The notes beneath the pieces are model-generated. The model worked only from the letters and a program-made list of their open reading frames with translations, was not told where the DNA came from and searched no databases. DNA of 64,000 bases from Antedon bifida (Eukaryota > Echinodermata > Crinoidea > Comatulida > Antedonidae), in NCBI GenBank assembly GCA_963402885.1, contig OY727095.1, positions 5,275,001 to 5,339,000 of the forward strand. The letters are read 5' to 3'. Position numbers and translations under genes: made by a program. Shown piece by piece: positions 1-46,500 of the stretch (position 1 is its first letter; every line of letters starts with the position of its first letter).

Positions 1-1701
1 TATACTAGAATTTGTATACAAAATATCATCATAAAGGGTGGTCTATAGTTTTGAACCCATACCAATAATTGTCCAATTATTTCTTAATGTTAAAATATGT
101 GCGAATAGCATTATTATTAATAAGTAATGCCTGATTTAAGTGATTTTTGTTTTTATTTGTTGTGGTTTCAGTGTAAAAAGGTTAAATTAATTCTGTTCTT
201 TTTTGTACTATAGTACAGTACTGTAACAATAATAAAACAATATCTATTTTTGTTCTTACTCTATTTTGTACTTATACTGTGTACAATCTTATTGAAAAAA
301 AATTCAATTTCTTCTTGTTTTGGTGATTTTAGAGTGTTCTTACAAATTTATGTTCAATAAAAAAACTGCAATTGCACGTGCTAGTGTTTGAATAATTAAC
401 CTAATTATTGATATGCCGCTCAAATTTCATATATAAAATGTTGATGTGAAATATTCTTGGTGATATATAAAGGATATTAACAAAATGTGTAATGTAGAAG
501 ACTTTGATATAATGTGTGTAATCCAATCTATAATATTGAAAAACACCGAAAAATATAATTTAATAAATTTTTTTTTTGTTATATAATTGTTAATTAATGC
601 AGCCCAAAGTCTAATCAATATAAATTGATTATATATTTTGGTATTTTTTACAAACTTTTTGACAAACATTCACTTTTAAAATTTAAATTAAAAATTTGTT
701 CAAGGTATAATGTTCCATTGATCATTTTTTGGCAGAATACAAATGTTTAATTATTATGTATTACGGTAATAATAATATATATTATTATTAATAATACATT
801 TAAACTTATAGCCGTTTATTAAAAGTAAAAGATGTACTTAGTTTGGGCTTAAAGTTTATACTCACAACATTTTTAATGTATTTGGTTATGTTCTGTGAGT
901 CTCATTTTTGCCTTTAAAATTTAATATATTATAAAAGATTATGAAAAAATAATAATAATTCTGTACTTTTTTTTTTTCTGTGAATCCGTCACAAAATAGT
1001 AAAAAGAAAAATCTACACATCGATGGGTTTTACAAGGTTTTAATCCTTCAAAATAAATGATTAAATCTGGCATTCCACTGTTTCTCGTTAATATACAAAT
1101 TACTTGATAATTTCCTTAGTAATCTAGATTCTATTAATACTGCTTTCATACACTACAACTTTGATTACTTAGCACAACAATATAGATGATTATCTGTTTA
1201 AAATGTTACCATTGATTTGATAGATTAGGCCAATGATTGCACTTTTCTCAACACCATCCCATGAGAACAGTCTCCCTCAGCTTTCTAGTACGTAAGAGCT
1301 TCAGCGCTTATCTCCTTGATGCGAAAAAAGAGCTCTCTGAGGACCGTTATAATAACTCTAAATGATATCGACGATTGTAGACGGCTAGCTACGAGCAACA
1401 TGATGAGAGAAGCCACAAGTATAGTTCATTATATTTTTTTTATGATTATTTCTATTAAAACCTAATAAATGTCTAGTTTCCTTTATTTAAAGCTTTTAAA
1501 TATAATTACTTTTCTGTATGTAATATGTTTTATGTGAAACTCTTTATAATTTAACAATTCATAAACGTATGATTGTCATTGAAGTTTGTAAAAAATACCA
1601 AAATATATAACTGAGGTCAGTGGTTTATGTAGAAAATTTTTTTCTCTTTTTTATTTCCTTAATTCAAAATTGGTACTGAATTGGACTATTTGTTGGGAAA
1701 A

Positions 1702-1853
1702 CACTACACTATCAAACTTTATGTGACTAAAAAATGTGCCCATATATGGTAATGATGATGTCATACCACTACCATATTTGGTTATATCACTACCATATTT
1801 GGGCACATCACTTTTTTTTTGTCAAACTAGTTTGATAGTGTAGACAGAGCTTA
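1702..1853. mobile_element. Foldback MITE, copy A
   Basis: The arms read ACTACACTATCAAACTTTATG on the left and the inverse, ending TAGTGTAGACAGAGCTTA, on the right. The core has CACTACCATATTTGG twice. The outer left terminus is missing. It is the same family as the elements at 14769, 18633, 25862 and 33451, with no coding capacity. Confidence 0.8.
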
Positions 1854-4800
1854 AGGAATAGTATTTATTATTATTTGTATACTTTTAATACTTAGGGATA
1901 TAGTATTTAACTATCTATATTTTTTCCAGAAAATAATGTTGTTGTCCGTCAGTAAGATTTGAATATGAGAATCGGTATTGGCCAATTTGTTTGGGACGCT
2001 GGCTGGGATGTCCCATCGAAAGCATTTGAGTTTCGCTGTTGGGAGCCCCCCTGGTCTAGCATGTGTAATGTATGTGTAACTTGAATTGAATTGGAACACC
2101 CTCTAATAAGTTTAAACAATATCCAGAAAAATAATAATCAAAAGTTTATCAATAAGATTTGATTATGTTGTGCAATATGTGAATGAAATTGCTAAAGGTA
2201 GAGAAGCAAGAGAATGTAATCATTATCAGCATGTCAATGTCTCTAACCCATGATTTATGAGTTCTTGTTCGGGCGATTATTATATTGCTACTCGTCATGC
2301 TCTATACGTATAAGACTGATGCGATAACATCACAATCCCTATGTGACAATCCATCAAATAATAATGACTAGTTTTATATGATAACGCTGTTAATTACAAA
2401 TAATTTGTAATATTTACAAAGCAAGTTCAGTACAAATGTATTTCTCGCTGTTCTTCATTCTCCATCAAGGGATCCAGAACCAGACCTAACTCTAATCTGA
2501 GTTACTTCTCATCATTATTGCTTTATGATTTCAATTTGGCGCAGTCATTAATTTTAACCATTCAATTTTAAGGTGAGTAGAACATGTATAATTAGCATAT
2601 ATGAATATTCATGATTCATGTAACGCTTTCATGCTTCTAAAATCAATATTTTGTTACTTTGCAAACGCAAATGTAATGGGGTTGGGAATAACGTAAGATG
2701 GAACACTTAGCAAAAGGACTTAGTTGACAACGCGAAACTCACCTGAATTTCTTAATCAGAAATGTCTTATAAATATTATATAATGCGACTTCTGCACAAC
2801 AAATCAGTACCAACATGTTTTTTTTTATTTAATATTACAATCATATTTGTCTTGTTATTTATCTGATTTTTATGCCTTTTGGATGTGTTTTCTACTATTT
2901 TAACCTTCTTATTTTAAGTGTTTTGTACTTATTATCTTGTTTTTCCCTGCATATGCTTGGTCCTCCAAGCTGTGACCTGGGATGTTTGTTACATTCTTAT
3001 GTCTTTTTATTTGAAATAAGATGATTTTACATCATTAGAAAAAAATGTATATATTATTATACAATAGGAGGATAACAAATTGTACTTCAAAATTACCAAG
3101 AACACCCACTATTTCTGACAATTACTAATTGTTTTATTATCTTTTAAATGTCAATATGTTTTTTACATAATTCACAGAGAATGTGTAGTTTCTATTCTGT
3201 GATGTTTTTGGATATTGGTACAAACATATACACTGTTCTATAACTCTATTACAACTGTTATCTCTGAATAAACAGGGTGTTAAGGAAATAATTGGAGGTA
3301 GTTGTAGGCGTAAGGTAAGCGTTAATATAGCTATATAAATAAATGTAGTATTTCGTATGAATAGGACTTCAATACAAATGATTATGACCACAATTGAAAC
3401 AGAGTATTGAAACTCGTGGTAGATTATCAAATGGAGATACGTAGTCAATTGTCAATTGTGTGGGAAAGAAATAATAATTCATAAATAAATTATAAGTAAA
3501 CAAAAGAATATGGAAATTAATTGATGTGTAAGGAATGTTAATTTGTAGATGATATATTAATTATTTTGGTTTATTTAAATAAAACACAGAAAATGGTTTA
3601 ATCAACAAACAAATGAAATAAACAAATAAAAAAAGAACAATGATGATAATATGGTTTATAAAATTAAAACATATTTTAGTAAATTAGCATACAAACAGTA
3701 ATATTCCATACTAATGCATTTGAAATTGAGAAAAGGAACATTAAAAAGGCGTTATAATTTGGTTCACAGAGCTTAGTGTAAAGTAAGCATACATTTTGAA
3801 GGCGTTATAACGCGGTTCACGCAGCTTAGGGTCAGACACTGAAAGCATTCTGTAAGCATTTCAAAAGGCATTAAGGGTGCGTATACTAGCGCAAGACAGT
3901 CAGTGCATAGGCTTACCGTTCAGTGTCATTGTCTGATGGCGTGTGCGAAGAAGGTGACAAAGTATCACCCTAACTAGCAGCATAAATTATCTATCACCAT
4001 TGATGTGCATATAAGACTCATTAGCAAGGTTCAATGAAACAAAATGTCTGACTACAAAATGGCTAATCAACTTGTGCTTATAAACCAAATATTAATACAA
4101 ATATTTTTAATAATAAAATTTAAATATGTTGTTAATGGTATGATTTAATAGAAACAATAGATATATTTAGACTTGGTTTATCTAGTTTGATAAAAAGAAA
4201 CTAACGACAAAAAATAAAACTAATCTTCGTCTGTCAGTGAAAATTTATATAAATGATATAAAGGATGTACAGTTACTACAGTACCTCCATTTAATAAGAT
4301 GCATAAAAAGGAAATATAAAAAGAAGGCCCTCTATTTTATTAAACGTTGGTGCTCTTATCTGAATGTGTAACACTAGTAGCTCTATTTACTTTATTATTA
4401 TCAACTCCTTGAACTCTAGAGACTATTATAGTATCTAAAGATAAGTGTTAAGTATTTACTAACATTAATAGAAAACCTGTTCTTTCGGAATTAAGTATTT
4501 ACTTAACCATATACTTTGGTAGGTGATAGTTTATCAACATTAGAAGAATAAATTGTGGTATGATTTAGATGGCCATTCAATCCACTAACCTATACAAGTA
4601 GTGTAATAATATAGGCAGTTAATGCCAGAGTTACACAAATTGCAGGACAAATTGCAATATCTTATCAATTGTATTTGTATTAACTTCGATTTAAGGGAAT
4701 ATAAATTTACCAACTATTGACAGATTTCAACACTATAATATTTATGGTTCTGAAAGTGGAAAACAGATCTCAAAATTGTCTAGATACTTATAGTTATATA

Positions 4801-7800
4801 GCACACATTATGGTAGCATAATTTGGTATAATAATCAAAAGAATATATTGGAAAACATGAGGGGAGAGACGATATGACATTGACATTGAGAGACATTGAC
4901 ATTGATTTGGTCAAAAAAAACCACAAAAGAAAAAGTGTACATATACTACAGTACATACTGTACATGAATAGCACGACAGATAGATTTGACAGTAAGTTTG
5001 CCAAATGTATGACAGATATGACAGATAAATTGTGTGGGGACAGATAAATTGTGTGGGCACAGAAGTGTAATAAGTGCCATCGGACCAAGAAAGGATGTAG
5101 TTCTAGTAGTAAGTATGATTGAAACAGCAGACTTCCCAACTTCAGATAATTCCCTTTTTTCCAGGAGATGATTTGCTTTTTTAAAAAATAACTATAAAAC
5201 GACCTACCTATACAAAGATTAGACAGTGCTAGTGAACAATACGGAAATTTTGGAGTTTCTGAGATTTGGACTTACTAGTGAGTGATCTGCCATCTCGGGG
5301 GAAGGAGGTTTTCATTTCTGAGAGGGGAACACTTTGGAAGAAAAGTGAACATTGGAGTTGTTTTCAGACTAATAAACAACAATTATGAAGAAAGCCCTTG
5401 GTGTAACAATAGAGTGGTAATCCCTACATTGACAGAGGAAGAGGGATTTTTAAAAGGCTTGAGGGTTAATCCGCAAGATTTACTCATATTAACGGATTAG
5501 TAAAACATTAATCACTAATATATCGCAATGTTTCATTGTTTAAAAAATTCAACCTCTGTAATATTGTTGTGCAAAGTTGTATGCATTATTAATAGTTAGG
5601 ATGTTTTGTCTGAAGTTTCAGGAAGAAATCTAATTTTGCCAATTCATCTTTAATTCTGAAGAAGAAAAACATTAGTGATAGGAAAGAGATAAAAAGAAAC
5701 ATAACATTTCATTCTAAATTTAACTATAAAAATTAATTCTGTAAATTATTTTTAAAAGTTTGAGTCTAGGCTTTTGAAACAGAAACTAATAAGATGCCGA
5801 AATGAAATAAAATTATAAGTAAGAAAATTTCTAAAATCAACTTATGTCAGTGCTCTAACAGCTCCGCTAAGTTAAAGGTCAACTGCTTAGCAATGAAGCT
5901 ACTGGGCTAAGAACACTTTAGTGTCAATTACCAGGTGATGGATGAATATTAGGTTACAGTACCACAGGTGTACATTTGCCCCCCCTTGCTGGGTGTAATA
6001 CATATACTGTAAAGGCTAGGGTGTTTTTATATTAAACGAAATACATAAATTATTATAGACCTAAAAAAAGAAATTGGTAAACTACATATACGATATATTT
6101 GCCTTATAAAATATAGTAAAATTGTGAAAACATGGTTCTACTAAATGTGAATATGATTCAGTCATACTGCTTTGGGCAAAAATTCCAATACAAAAACAAA
6201 AAAGTTTAAAACATATGAATATTATGTACACTGAAATTGTACATTTACAGAAACTATTAGATTGTATGTTCTATGATACACGACTTGATTTATTTCATCA
6301 CTAAGTCAGGGGGCTGTTCAGAGCTAAGCTACTGTTCGTCATCCCAGGAGAGCCAACAAACTGTATACATTACAATAAAACGGTGCTTAGCGACGAGAAG
6401 AGGCAAGGCCTGGAAACATTTTGACAAGATTTAAAATAACTTGACTTACGTCCTACCAATTACAACATTTATAAGTACTTAACTTCTCAAAACTTCTATC
6501 TATTTCATGTTGGTTGTTACTACAAATCATTTTATTTATAGTTTATATTTGATTTTATGGATTGAGATAATGGAAGGGATGCAAGACTGGGTGATCTCAT
6601 TATATACATTTACATTATAAATAAGTATATAATATTAAACATACTGATGATAATAGAACAATGAATTTTCAAAATAGTATTTAATTTTTAGATCAATCGA
6701 TATTAAATTAAAATATGCAAGTTTAAAGGATGTTTTTCTATAAAAAATGTAATAATAAATATATATTTATTATTTTATAAGATGGTGCCATAAAATGAAT
6801 ACATTATATTAGTCATTTGTTAAAGTTTTTAATGATTTAAAATTATGATGAAAAATGAACTTGATACATTTTATTATTAACATATTTTATTTGCCTGAGT
6901 TAATTTAGAACAAAGGACATTTTCTTTAATAGTATTGACACTGAAAATCTGACAGAATCTTTTTATACTACTATTCTAGGCCTCATCATGGTGATGTTGA
7001 TAGCAATACCACCTGTGACGAAATGTGAACAGACAGGGAGCTAATGGACCACAAGTAGGGTTAGCTGATGGCTTCATATCTAGCCTTTGTTCTGAAATTC
7101 ATCAACCATATCAGAAAGAGAGTAGCAGACAATGGATAATTAAGTTTTATAAGTTGTTCCAAATATTTCAAACATAAAATTTCATAGTGAAAAGTGGCTA
7201 ATAAAATTAAAATTGTTCAATATACAAAATTACATATTTTAAACAATAATGACGACCGTAAGATTTACAACCTAAACCAACAATTCTGTCAGTTTTTAAG
7301 TTTCTTATTTTAAGTAGGTTTGTCTGTCTGTCACTTAAGTTGTAACCTTCTATTGCAAACATGAATGCAATAAGCAATCAAGAAAATTTGAATTTATTTA
7401 ATGTTTGTACTTTAACTATGAATATTTGTAATTGACCTTTTTTTTTTGCAGTAAAAGATTTACAGTTTATTCATAAAATTAACCGGAGCAGTTTTAGAGT
7501 TTCTCTGTATAAATTTATAAAATAAAGATAAAATAAATAATGACGCCATTTTGACACTATTACAGGTGATGAAGTAAACATGTAATATTTATGTAATATA
7601 ACAACATACACAAACAAAGTTTGTTTAATGTTTATAAGGCAGACGGGTATCAATCAAGGTCTATATTGTATATTTTGGATTCAAGTAGGCATGTGGTTAC
7701 TATATAAACACATCATGCAGGATATTGGAGTCGTATATGCTCTGAATTGAATCCGGTTTGACACAGTAAAACACGCCTGCTGCATATCGGCTCGGTGTGC

Positions 7801-8017
7801 ATTCTAGAAACATTTTCGTGCCTTGCCTGTAAGGGTAGAATTTGATATAGATGCATGTTTTTAAAGAATAAAGGACGGACCGAAAAACTGTGGAATTCTT
7901 TGTCTCAAATTCAAACTTTGTAACTGGAGATTTGTGTGGCCTGCCTCTGGTGCAGTATGCGTTTCCAACTTGTTTTGTTGGAGGACCTAAGCCGTATATT
8001 ACATCATTTTTCTATGC

Positions 8018-8078
8018 ACTGCAATTTGGTGGTATACTTGCCATCGATTCACAGCTACTGGGTTCAAATCACGATCCC
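8018..8078 (+). mobile_element. tRNA-like SINE head fragment
   Basis: GGGTTCAAATCACG matches a pol III B box, preceded about 35 bp upstream by TGGTGGTATACTTG, which resembles a degenerate A box. This suggests the head of a tRNA-derived SINE inside EBF intron 6. No folded tRNA is supported. Confidence 0.4.
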
Positions 8079-8420
8079 AGCAGTTCCAAATGACCAGAGT
8101 ACTGCTTACCAAATTACTACATGCTTAGCTATCAGATCCTACTTATCTGTATACTAAAGTTGACCACATGTATACATCAAAACAAACTGTGGTTTAATTG
8201 ACATATGGGACTAAAGTAAGTGTAAAGCAGTAGCCAAGTTCATTTCAGAATGTAATGCTACTGATCTGGTACTCTGCAACTAGATTCTGCACTGCCTGTT
8301 ACAAACTACTTACTGCTACAAAGATTAATCTGTGTAAAAACACTAAAGCACAAAAAAAGTTTAGGATGCAAAGTTTTGATGAATTCTTCTGTAAGATTCT
8401 GAAACTAAGTATGGACTTAC

Positions 8421-39725
<31,305 letters not shown>

Positions 39726-40560
39726 AAAGCCCAAGTGGATTGGTATAACAATATTAATGAGATAATAAAAAATACTGCAAAAATGCTTTCTTTACTATTT
39801 CGTATCCTTGGTTGTTTTACACACCGCAAGGGCCACTTGTTTTGTAATCAAATATTATGAGACAGGTCGTTGTATCCCTGATGATTCGCGATTGATGATG
39901 AAACAAGCCTTCTTCAAGTAGTGGAAAAAGAAATAGTATATCCTGTCCAATACAGATGAAGTTATTCGCACCTTGCCGACTTAGTGCCACAAACCAGGTA
40001 CTTTCTCAACAATTTCAAGTCACAAACTGGAAGAATTACAGGGATGTCGCGTTGGATGTTATAAGAACGAATTATAACATTGTATGGAAACAAGGCAGTC
40101 AACAGAATGGAAGAAAGCTAGTGAAAATTGAGGAAGCACTTGTCGATTTTTTTTCGTCACGCTTAGTGGTTGGTACTACAAGGCGTCCGGGCTGCTCCGA
40201 ACACCGTTACAGTGTTGTTAAAGCTAAGTCCATAGAATTCGAAATAAAGTTCGTATGCGTTCAGGTATAGTTAAACGCGCGTCGCATCTCCCTAGTAGCA
40301 GAAAATAAGCAACCGCGACTCTCTCGGGGGCGCCTTTTGTTCAAATGAAGAGCCTGTCGGAGTGCTTTCCCTAAGGAATACAACCTCCCGAAAGGGTCTC
40401 GCCTCACAAGCTCCTACGGACATGCCCTTGACAGCAACGAAGCTAATTATGGGCATTGCTCCGCCCACTTCACCATATGCGGAAGACAGAGTGAACTGTA
40501 CACATCAGTGAGCCAATCAGCGTCGGCCTCTCGTGCCCTTCCAATCGGCTTGTTCGAGGG
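39726..40560 (-). promoter_or_regulatory. Probable EBF 5' UTR and promoter region
   Basis: Sequence upstream of the EBF start is GC- and CpG-richer than anything nearby at 40260-40560. It contains two CCAAT boxes (40513-40517 and 40541-40545), a CCGCCC GC box (40461-40466), a TAATTA homeodomain core (40444-40449) and an EBF-like palindrome TCCCTAAGGA (40368-40377). No TATA box is convincing. The start site is not determined. A plus-strand open frame at 39956-40270 is probably chance. Confidence 0.55.
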
Positions 40561-43500
40561 GTTGTCTGTAGTAGTGTCACTTTTATATTTGATTGATTAC
40601 TTGTCGAGTGTCGTTAAGAAGTTACGTATAGAGGTAAGTATCCAATACACGCTTGTCTAACGTAACATCCGGGGACTTTTTACACGATTAATCCATCCCC
40701 CAAATAAACCGAACAATCAACAGAAGGACAAAACAAACAAAAGTTGACTTACGACTAAAGTGACACTTTTGTTTTAGTCTCACTTCGAAACTAGTAGTCA
40801 ACCGAGTGACAAGTTCTAATATTTGGTTTAGGCCACTCGTCAAAACATAAACAATTTGTATTTAAACTGTTTACAATACGTTTCAACAAGGTATACGTGA
40901 ACATTGTCTATATTGTAGCAGCATAACTGTTATTCTTTTCTAACTACAATCAATGTATTTTGAGTGCATTGTGATGCTATCCGCTATATAACCATGGAAT
41001 AATCTTTAGTCTTGATATAAACATTTTTTTGAAAAAAAAATAAATTCTTGTTCTTAAAGATTTTCCCCTGAAAACAAAATGTGTGTATGTTGAATGGCGT
41101 AATTATTCACTTTGATCAAAATTGGATAGGAAAAAAAAGAAATACCAATATTCAAATTGCCTTTTTTTTTAAACAATAGTTTTTGGTTAAATATTTAACA
41201 GTTTTAGTGTAGGCCTATTCTTAAAATTATTATTTTTTATTTTTTGAAGGGTGGGTTACTTCATTGAAACTGCAATAGCCTATTGAAAGTCTGATTTTAT
41301 TAATCTCCGTTTCAAATATTTTGGGTTACAATATCCCTACATGTTTAATTATTGGCTAAGCCCGAAAGCTCTGCTAATTTTTCAAGCTGTTTTACTTTAT
41401 CGTTTTGATTTAGCTTTTTGCTTATTTTATTTTGTATCTCCATTGAGATCCAGCCACTGATTCCCACAGCATTGTCTTCTTTTCAGTAATTTGCTTAATT
41501 GTGTTATACCACCTCCAATACTTAAATAATTATTGTATATACACAATATAATATGACTTAAAATTGATTATCTTTTAGTCGAAAAGTGATACATTTTATT
41601 ATGAAATATTGGCGCATTGTTGTCTAAGCTCTTGATCAGACTGTTATCTAAAGTACAGTTGACTTACAGTGGTTTTAGTGATCATAAATTCACATTAACA
41701 TTAGTCCTTAGGACTAACATTAGTTTTGCATTTAAACAATAATTAAGTTCCATGGATAGGAGGTCATAACAGAGGCCTAATGCGCATTTATCTACTCTGT
41801 TGTAGGAGGAAAGTAGCATACTGTATTTAAAAAATGTTATAAGGATACCGTATATTATCGGCCTATGGTAGCCTATATTATACAAATTCAATTTCCAAAC
41901 AAATAAATATAGAACATTCTGTACAAAATAATAATACTTATTAAATGTATTTATTTTATTCATTTATTCTTTATACTGGGTAGCCTCTTCAGTGTAGGAC
42001 TGTTCTCCCAGAGAGGGCCCAGTGTACATATGATGAGTTTGTGTCAAAAAATTAAAACGAATTTAACCATATAAAGTAATATATTTTGTATTTTAAGTTA
42101 TAAATTATATAGAATAACATTTTTAAGATATAGGCCCAATATGTTACATTAATGTAGTATCGTGTGAGAGAATTTTTAAAATAATAATAATAATAACTTC
42201 TTTAAATAAAGGAATATAAAAATATACATTATGATTCCATTAACGATATTCGTCCTATTCTCTGATTAATGTGCTTCCGCATCCCTGCCTTCTGCTAAGT
42301 TCTTACTCACGATAAATCAATATTATTTCTCTATAATTGTAGCCTAATTTTACTTAAAGAATTCTGCTCATTTGACGGTCGGGAAATAGGTTTGATGTTA
42401 GGTAAAGCGCATCGCGTTTATTACTCCGCCGGGTTTATGTCGGATCCCTCAGGAGTCTTTTCAGTATGCAACCTCATACATATACGATATTCCGATATAT
42501 TTTGCGGGTGCTTTTTTAAAAACATAAATGATAACTATAATGTTTCTCGTTATGATCTGGGCTTTTTAATCTTAAGGGAGTATCATCCTTATCGTTATTC
42601 CAAGTACTTAGGTAGTTACCTGAACTATTAATTGTAGAATTTTTACCGAAATGCGATTGGAGAATGATTTTGTTCGATCCGATCTCTCATGGGCTAATTA
42701 TGAGCACCGGTTTTTAAATTCTTTTTCTATTTTTCTATTTTCTGTTCTATAGGAATTAAACATTTTGGATGAAAATAACGCAAAAAGTGAAAATATTTCG
42801 TTGAAAAACAACCCGCCAAGAAATGTAGCGCTTTCATTTTAATTCAAACTTTTAGAAAATATTTCGCGAATTAAATTTGTATTGAGACCATTCAAATACT
42901 GTACAAGTTCGTCTACATAACATTGTGTAGGGTGGATTTAAACAGAGACACTGTACTTTTTAAACAGGCATGACTAAGCATGCCTACAATTTCTTCTAGA
43001 TTTTCTTTAAAATTCATTGCAAAATTGTTAGTAAATGTTTAATATATGTTATTATAGCGTATATCCCATGCCGGCGATTGTCTTTATACAAATTTATATA
43101 GTGGAGTTTACTATGCCACAATGCTAATACTTCTATTTTACTGGTATGTAAATATAAAATTTTCAATTATACAGAAACGAGTTGCGTATATAAATTAAAT
43201 TTTATCCAACCTGTGATATCACTCCAGACACTCATAATATTTACATGAAAGCGGGAATCAGAATAACATAAATAAAATAACAATAATAATTGCCAACCCT
43301 AAACTTTACTTTTAAAAAGGATAGAGTATATACATACATAACGGAGTTTGAAATTTGACGATTAAAGTTTGTATTTTGTAGGCCTATAATGAGTATACTT
43401 GAATAAGTGTTAATTAAAGTTTCTCCTGGGGGCAGAGTCATAGAGGCCTATGGGTCCATATCTTGACTGGTTCATTACTCTTACAGTATTCATTTACATA

Positions 43501-46500
43501 AGGCACAATCAAGCATGATGATTCTAATGCTAAGAGTAATAGAGTAGGCTAAATGATATTCATTATGACAAGGACATTGTTATTGCTAAGTAAATTAACT
43601 TCCAGGAAATACAATCACAAGTTTTTATTCAATCTGTGTGCCACGCGCAAATTTAAATCTTGTTCGGAGATCAATGATAACTGGTGAAAAGTTAAGAAAA
43701 TAAAATTAAATACGTATTTGATAAACATTATCGCCGGCGGAGTAGCTCTGGCAAATAATGTTATAATCAAGTTTAGTTATACCATGGAGGTATAAAATAT
43801 TTTGTTTATATGCAGTACATCGATTTAAAAATGTAAACGGCTTCGTAGGCTACCGAAACGGGATGTCCACAACTCTGAGCTCGATGCATCGAGAATATCA
43901 GTGGCTTGTCGGTGGTCGATATAGGCTCATAATGATTGTTTTCTATCATGTGAGAAGGCTAGAAATCTGCTTAGTTACCGATTGTTCTTTATAAAAATTC
44001 ATACCGAATAGGTCTAGGCCTAATAATAAGTTATAATAGCGAAGGGCTATATCGTTAACGAAAACAAAAACGGTATTGATAATAATTTTTAACTCGCAAC
44101 TATACGGATTTATCTTAACGATAATTATACAGTATGTTTAATATGAATTATTATAAAATACCGTAAATTATATCATATTTTTTTTCTCTTTTGTGGCGTT
44201 AAACCACTACTGTACTTTTATTCATTTCAAATGATCAGTACAATGATTTTATACATCTTCCTAATTATATATTCCTATGTTATTCTGATTTTTTCTCCAA
44301 TTATTTTCTTATATTTTCTCCTATCCTTTATACGATATGATAAAAAATAATTAGTATGTTCGTAAAAATACTATACATTAAATTATATCATATTATATTA
44401 TGCTTACGGTACCCTACCGTACGGTAAGGAGTAAAACCAGGGAAGAGTGTAATTTCACTCTTTTTTGGTAAAAATATACAAACATTTTAAAATGTTATTT
44501 TGTTGAACAATAATATAGGCCTAACGTAAACAGGCCGATGTATCGGCAAAGGCCTTAGCAATATTCAGATAGTAAGTGTCAACAATATTATTCTTTGTAT
44601 CAACCGTCTCGAGATTGCTACACTTGTTTGTTGCATTGTTATGGAGAACTTTAACAGTTTTAACATAATTCTATTAAAGCAAACCAGCGCCTTTATTATG
44701 GGCCATCTGTTAGAATTTAGGCCTTGCTTTTTAGTTAGTCCTCCCCGTCCAAAGTCAACTTGCGCCGCCGGTAGGTCGAGTATTGTTCTCTCTAAGCTTC
44801 GTGTGTATCCATCTAATCCTTAATCCGAACTCTATCATTTTAAACCTGAAGTTGTGAGTTTTAATTTAACGTGTGGCTACACTTAATTTCAAGCATGGTT
44901 ACGTAAATCATACGTTTGTATTTGGTAAAACCTATTGATTGATACAAAATGAAGAAAATAGTTTTCATAGATCTTAGAGCATGGAGGTATAAAATCCCCC
45001 ATGCTTAGAGCATGTGTAATCAAAGTCGAGTTAAAAAAATATATTATATAGGCCTATAATGTTTCAAATACATCATTTTTCATAAAATAAAATAAACTAC
45101 GATACAAATAGGCCTATATTAACAAATATATTATCTACGCGCGTAACATTAGCCCTATCAACGTTTGTACGAGGGTACAATGATAGGCCTATATCAACGC
45201 GCGTACATTTCCCTACGTTTTTACAAGGGTACATCAATGCATATATGGCTATTGGCTACTTATCAACATTTCACATTGGCCTACTCAACGTTTGTACGCG
45301 CGTAAAATGCAATAGGCCTACAGGCCCACTATATCAACGCGCTTAAACATTAATGTCATTTCTTTTGTAACCCGAGCGTAATATTTGTATTTCACAGTAG
45401 GTGTATCCATTTAAAAAAATCATAATTAAAAAACTATTGTTATTGTTTTTTTCTTGAAAACAATATTAACAGCAACGAAACTGCCTGACACTTGTTGAGA
45501 AAATATGAGCAGCGACTTCCAGCGGGAAAATGGATCATCCGCTAAACGTTCCTTTGGGAAGACGTGTAGTTGATACTGTAGGTTAAAGAACAGACGTCAA
45601 ATGCAGTCTCACAGCACCGACAGACTGGAAATAGTTCGCCTGACTTCATTATTAGTTTTTTGTTTATGATCATACTCAAAATAATTAACCGAGCTAATTC
45701 GTTTCAGTTCATGTGTTTTCATTAGTTTGATTATGAATACTGATTGTATTAAATTAACGCGCATCTGAAAACTAAATTCATTCATAATGGTGTCACAACG
45801 TGACGAATTCTCGAGCAAACGAATAAATTACTACGTGTACTCAAAATAAAAATATACTTTGAGGAGTCAGACACGGAAGAAGCTCTCACCACCGGCACAC
45901 AAAAAAGGTCCGAATCGGGTCAGATAAACCATAAACTGTATCGTAATAATGAAATGAATGAAGACAGTGTGGTACATTGCCTATTATTTTGTATTAAAAT
46001 ATATATATAGGCCTAAGTATTTAGAATACTTAGGCCTATTTAGAATATTCATATGTCCAAATATAACTGCATCATACTGTCATGGTACCGTACCCGCCGG
46101 ATTATCTTTTTGAATAAGATCTTATCGAAATGCAACTCTCAAATAAGCCATGCAAATTCGCTATAATGATGGTCTTAGTAGATAATAATATAATACAGTC
46201 TTTCTTATCAGATGGCAGCATTGCATTGAAGTCATAAATTAATAAGCTCTCGTGCAGCGCGCCCTCTAATTCTGTAAAAATCGCTTAACAAATTCCGTAT
46301 GAGCCACAAATTTCACGCGCGCGTACAAAAGTCATACCCGTTTATATCAGAATTTGAACGCGTTGTACACCAGGCATCACCGTAGTGCTACTAACATTAG
46401 TATTAGTAGACATATAAGTTATAATACAGTTGTGTTTAGTATTCAATGAAAAATTGTTAATTAAATATGCAATTAAACGTCACTGAAACCGGAGATGAAC

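Larger units (their letters stand above)
1..8420 (-). other. EBF intron 6 (partial)
   Basis: Noncoding, AT-rich and CpG-poor. It holds a foldback MITE (1702-1853), a tRNA-like SINE head (8018-8078), a degenerate duplicated block around 3740-3860 and short low-complexity runs. Two stretches look less AT-rich and more complex than their surroundings (about 1250-1420 and 6960-7130) and could be regulatory. I found no EBF exon 7, so the intron is longer than 8.4 kb. Confidence 0.75.

Noticed and set aside
1-8420. Searched for EBF exon 7 ([20 protein letters not shown])
   Set aside because: No matching coding segment with splice sites was found, so the next exon should lie outside the window.
39956-40270. 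104-codon plus-strand frame in the EBF 5' region
   Set aside because: Antisense to the likely EBF 5' UTR, unrecognised, and in a region whose open frames are favoured by higher GC.
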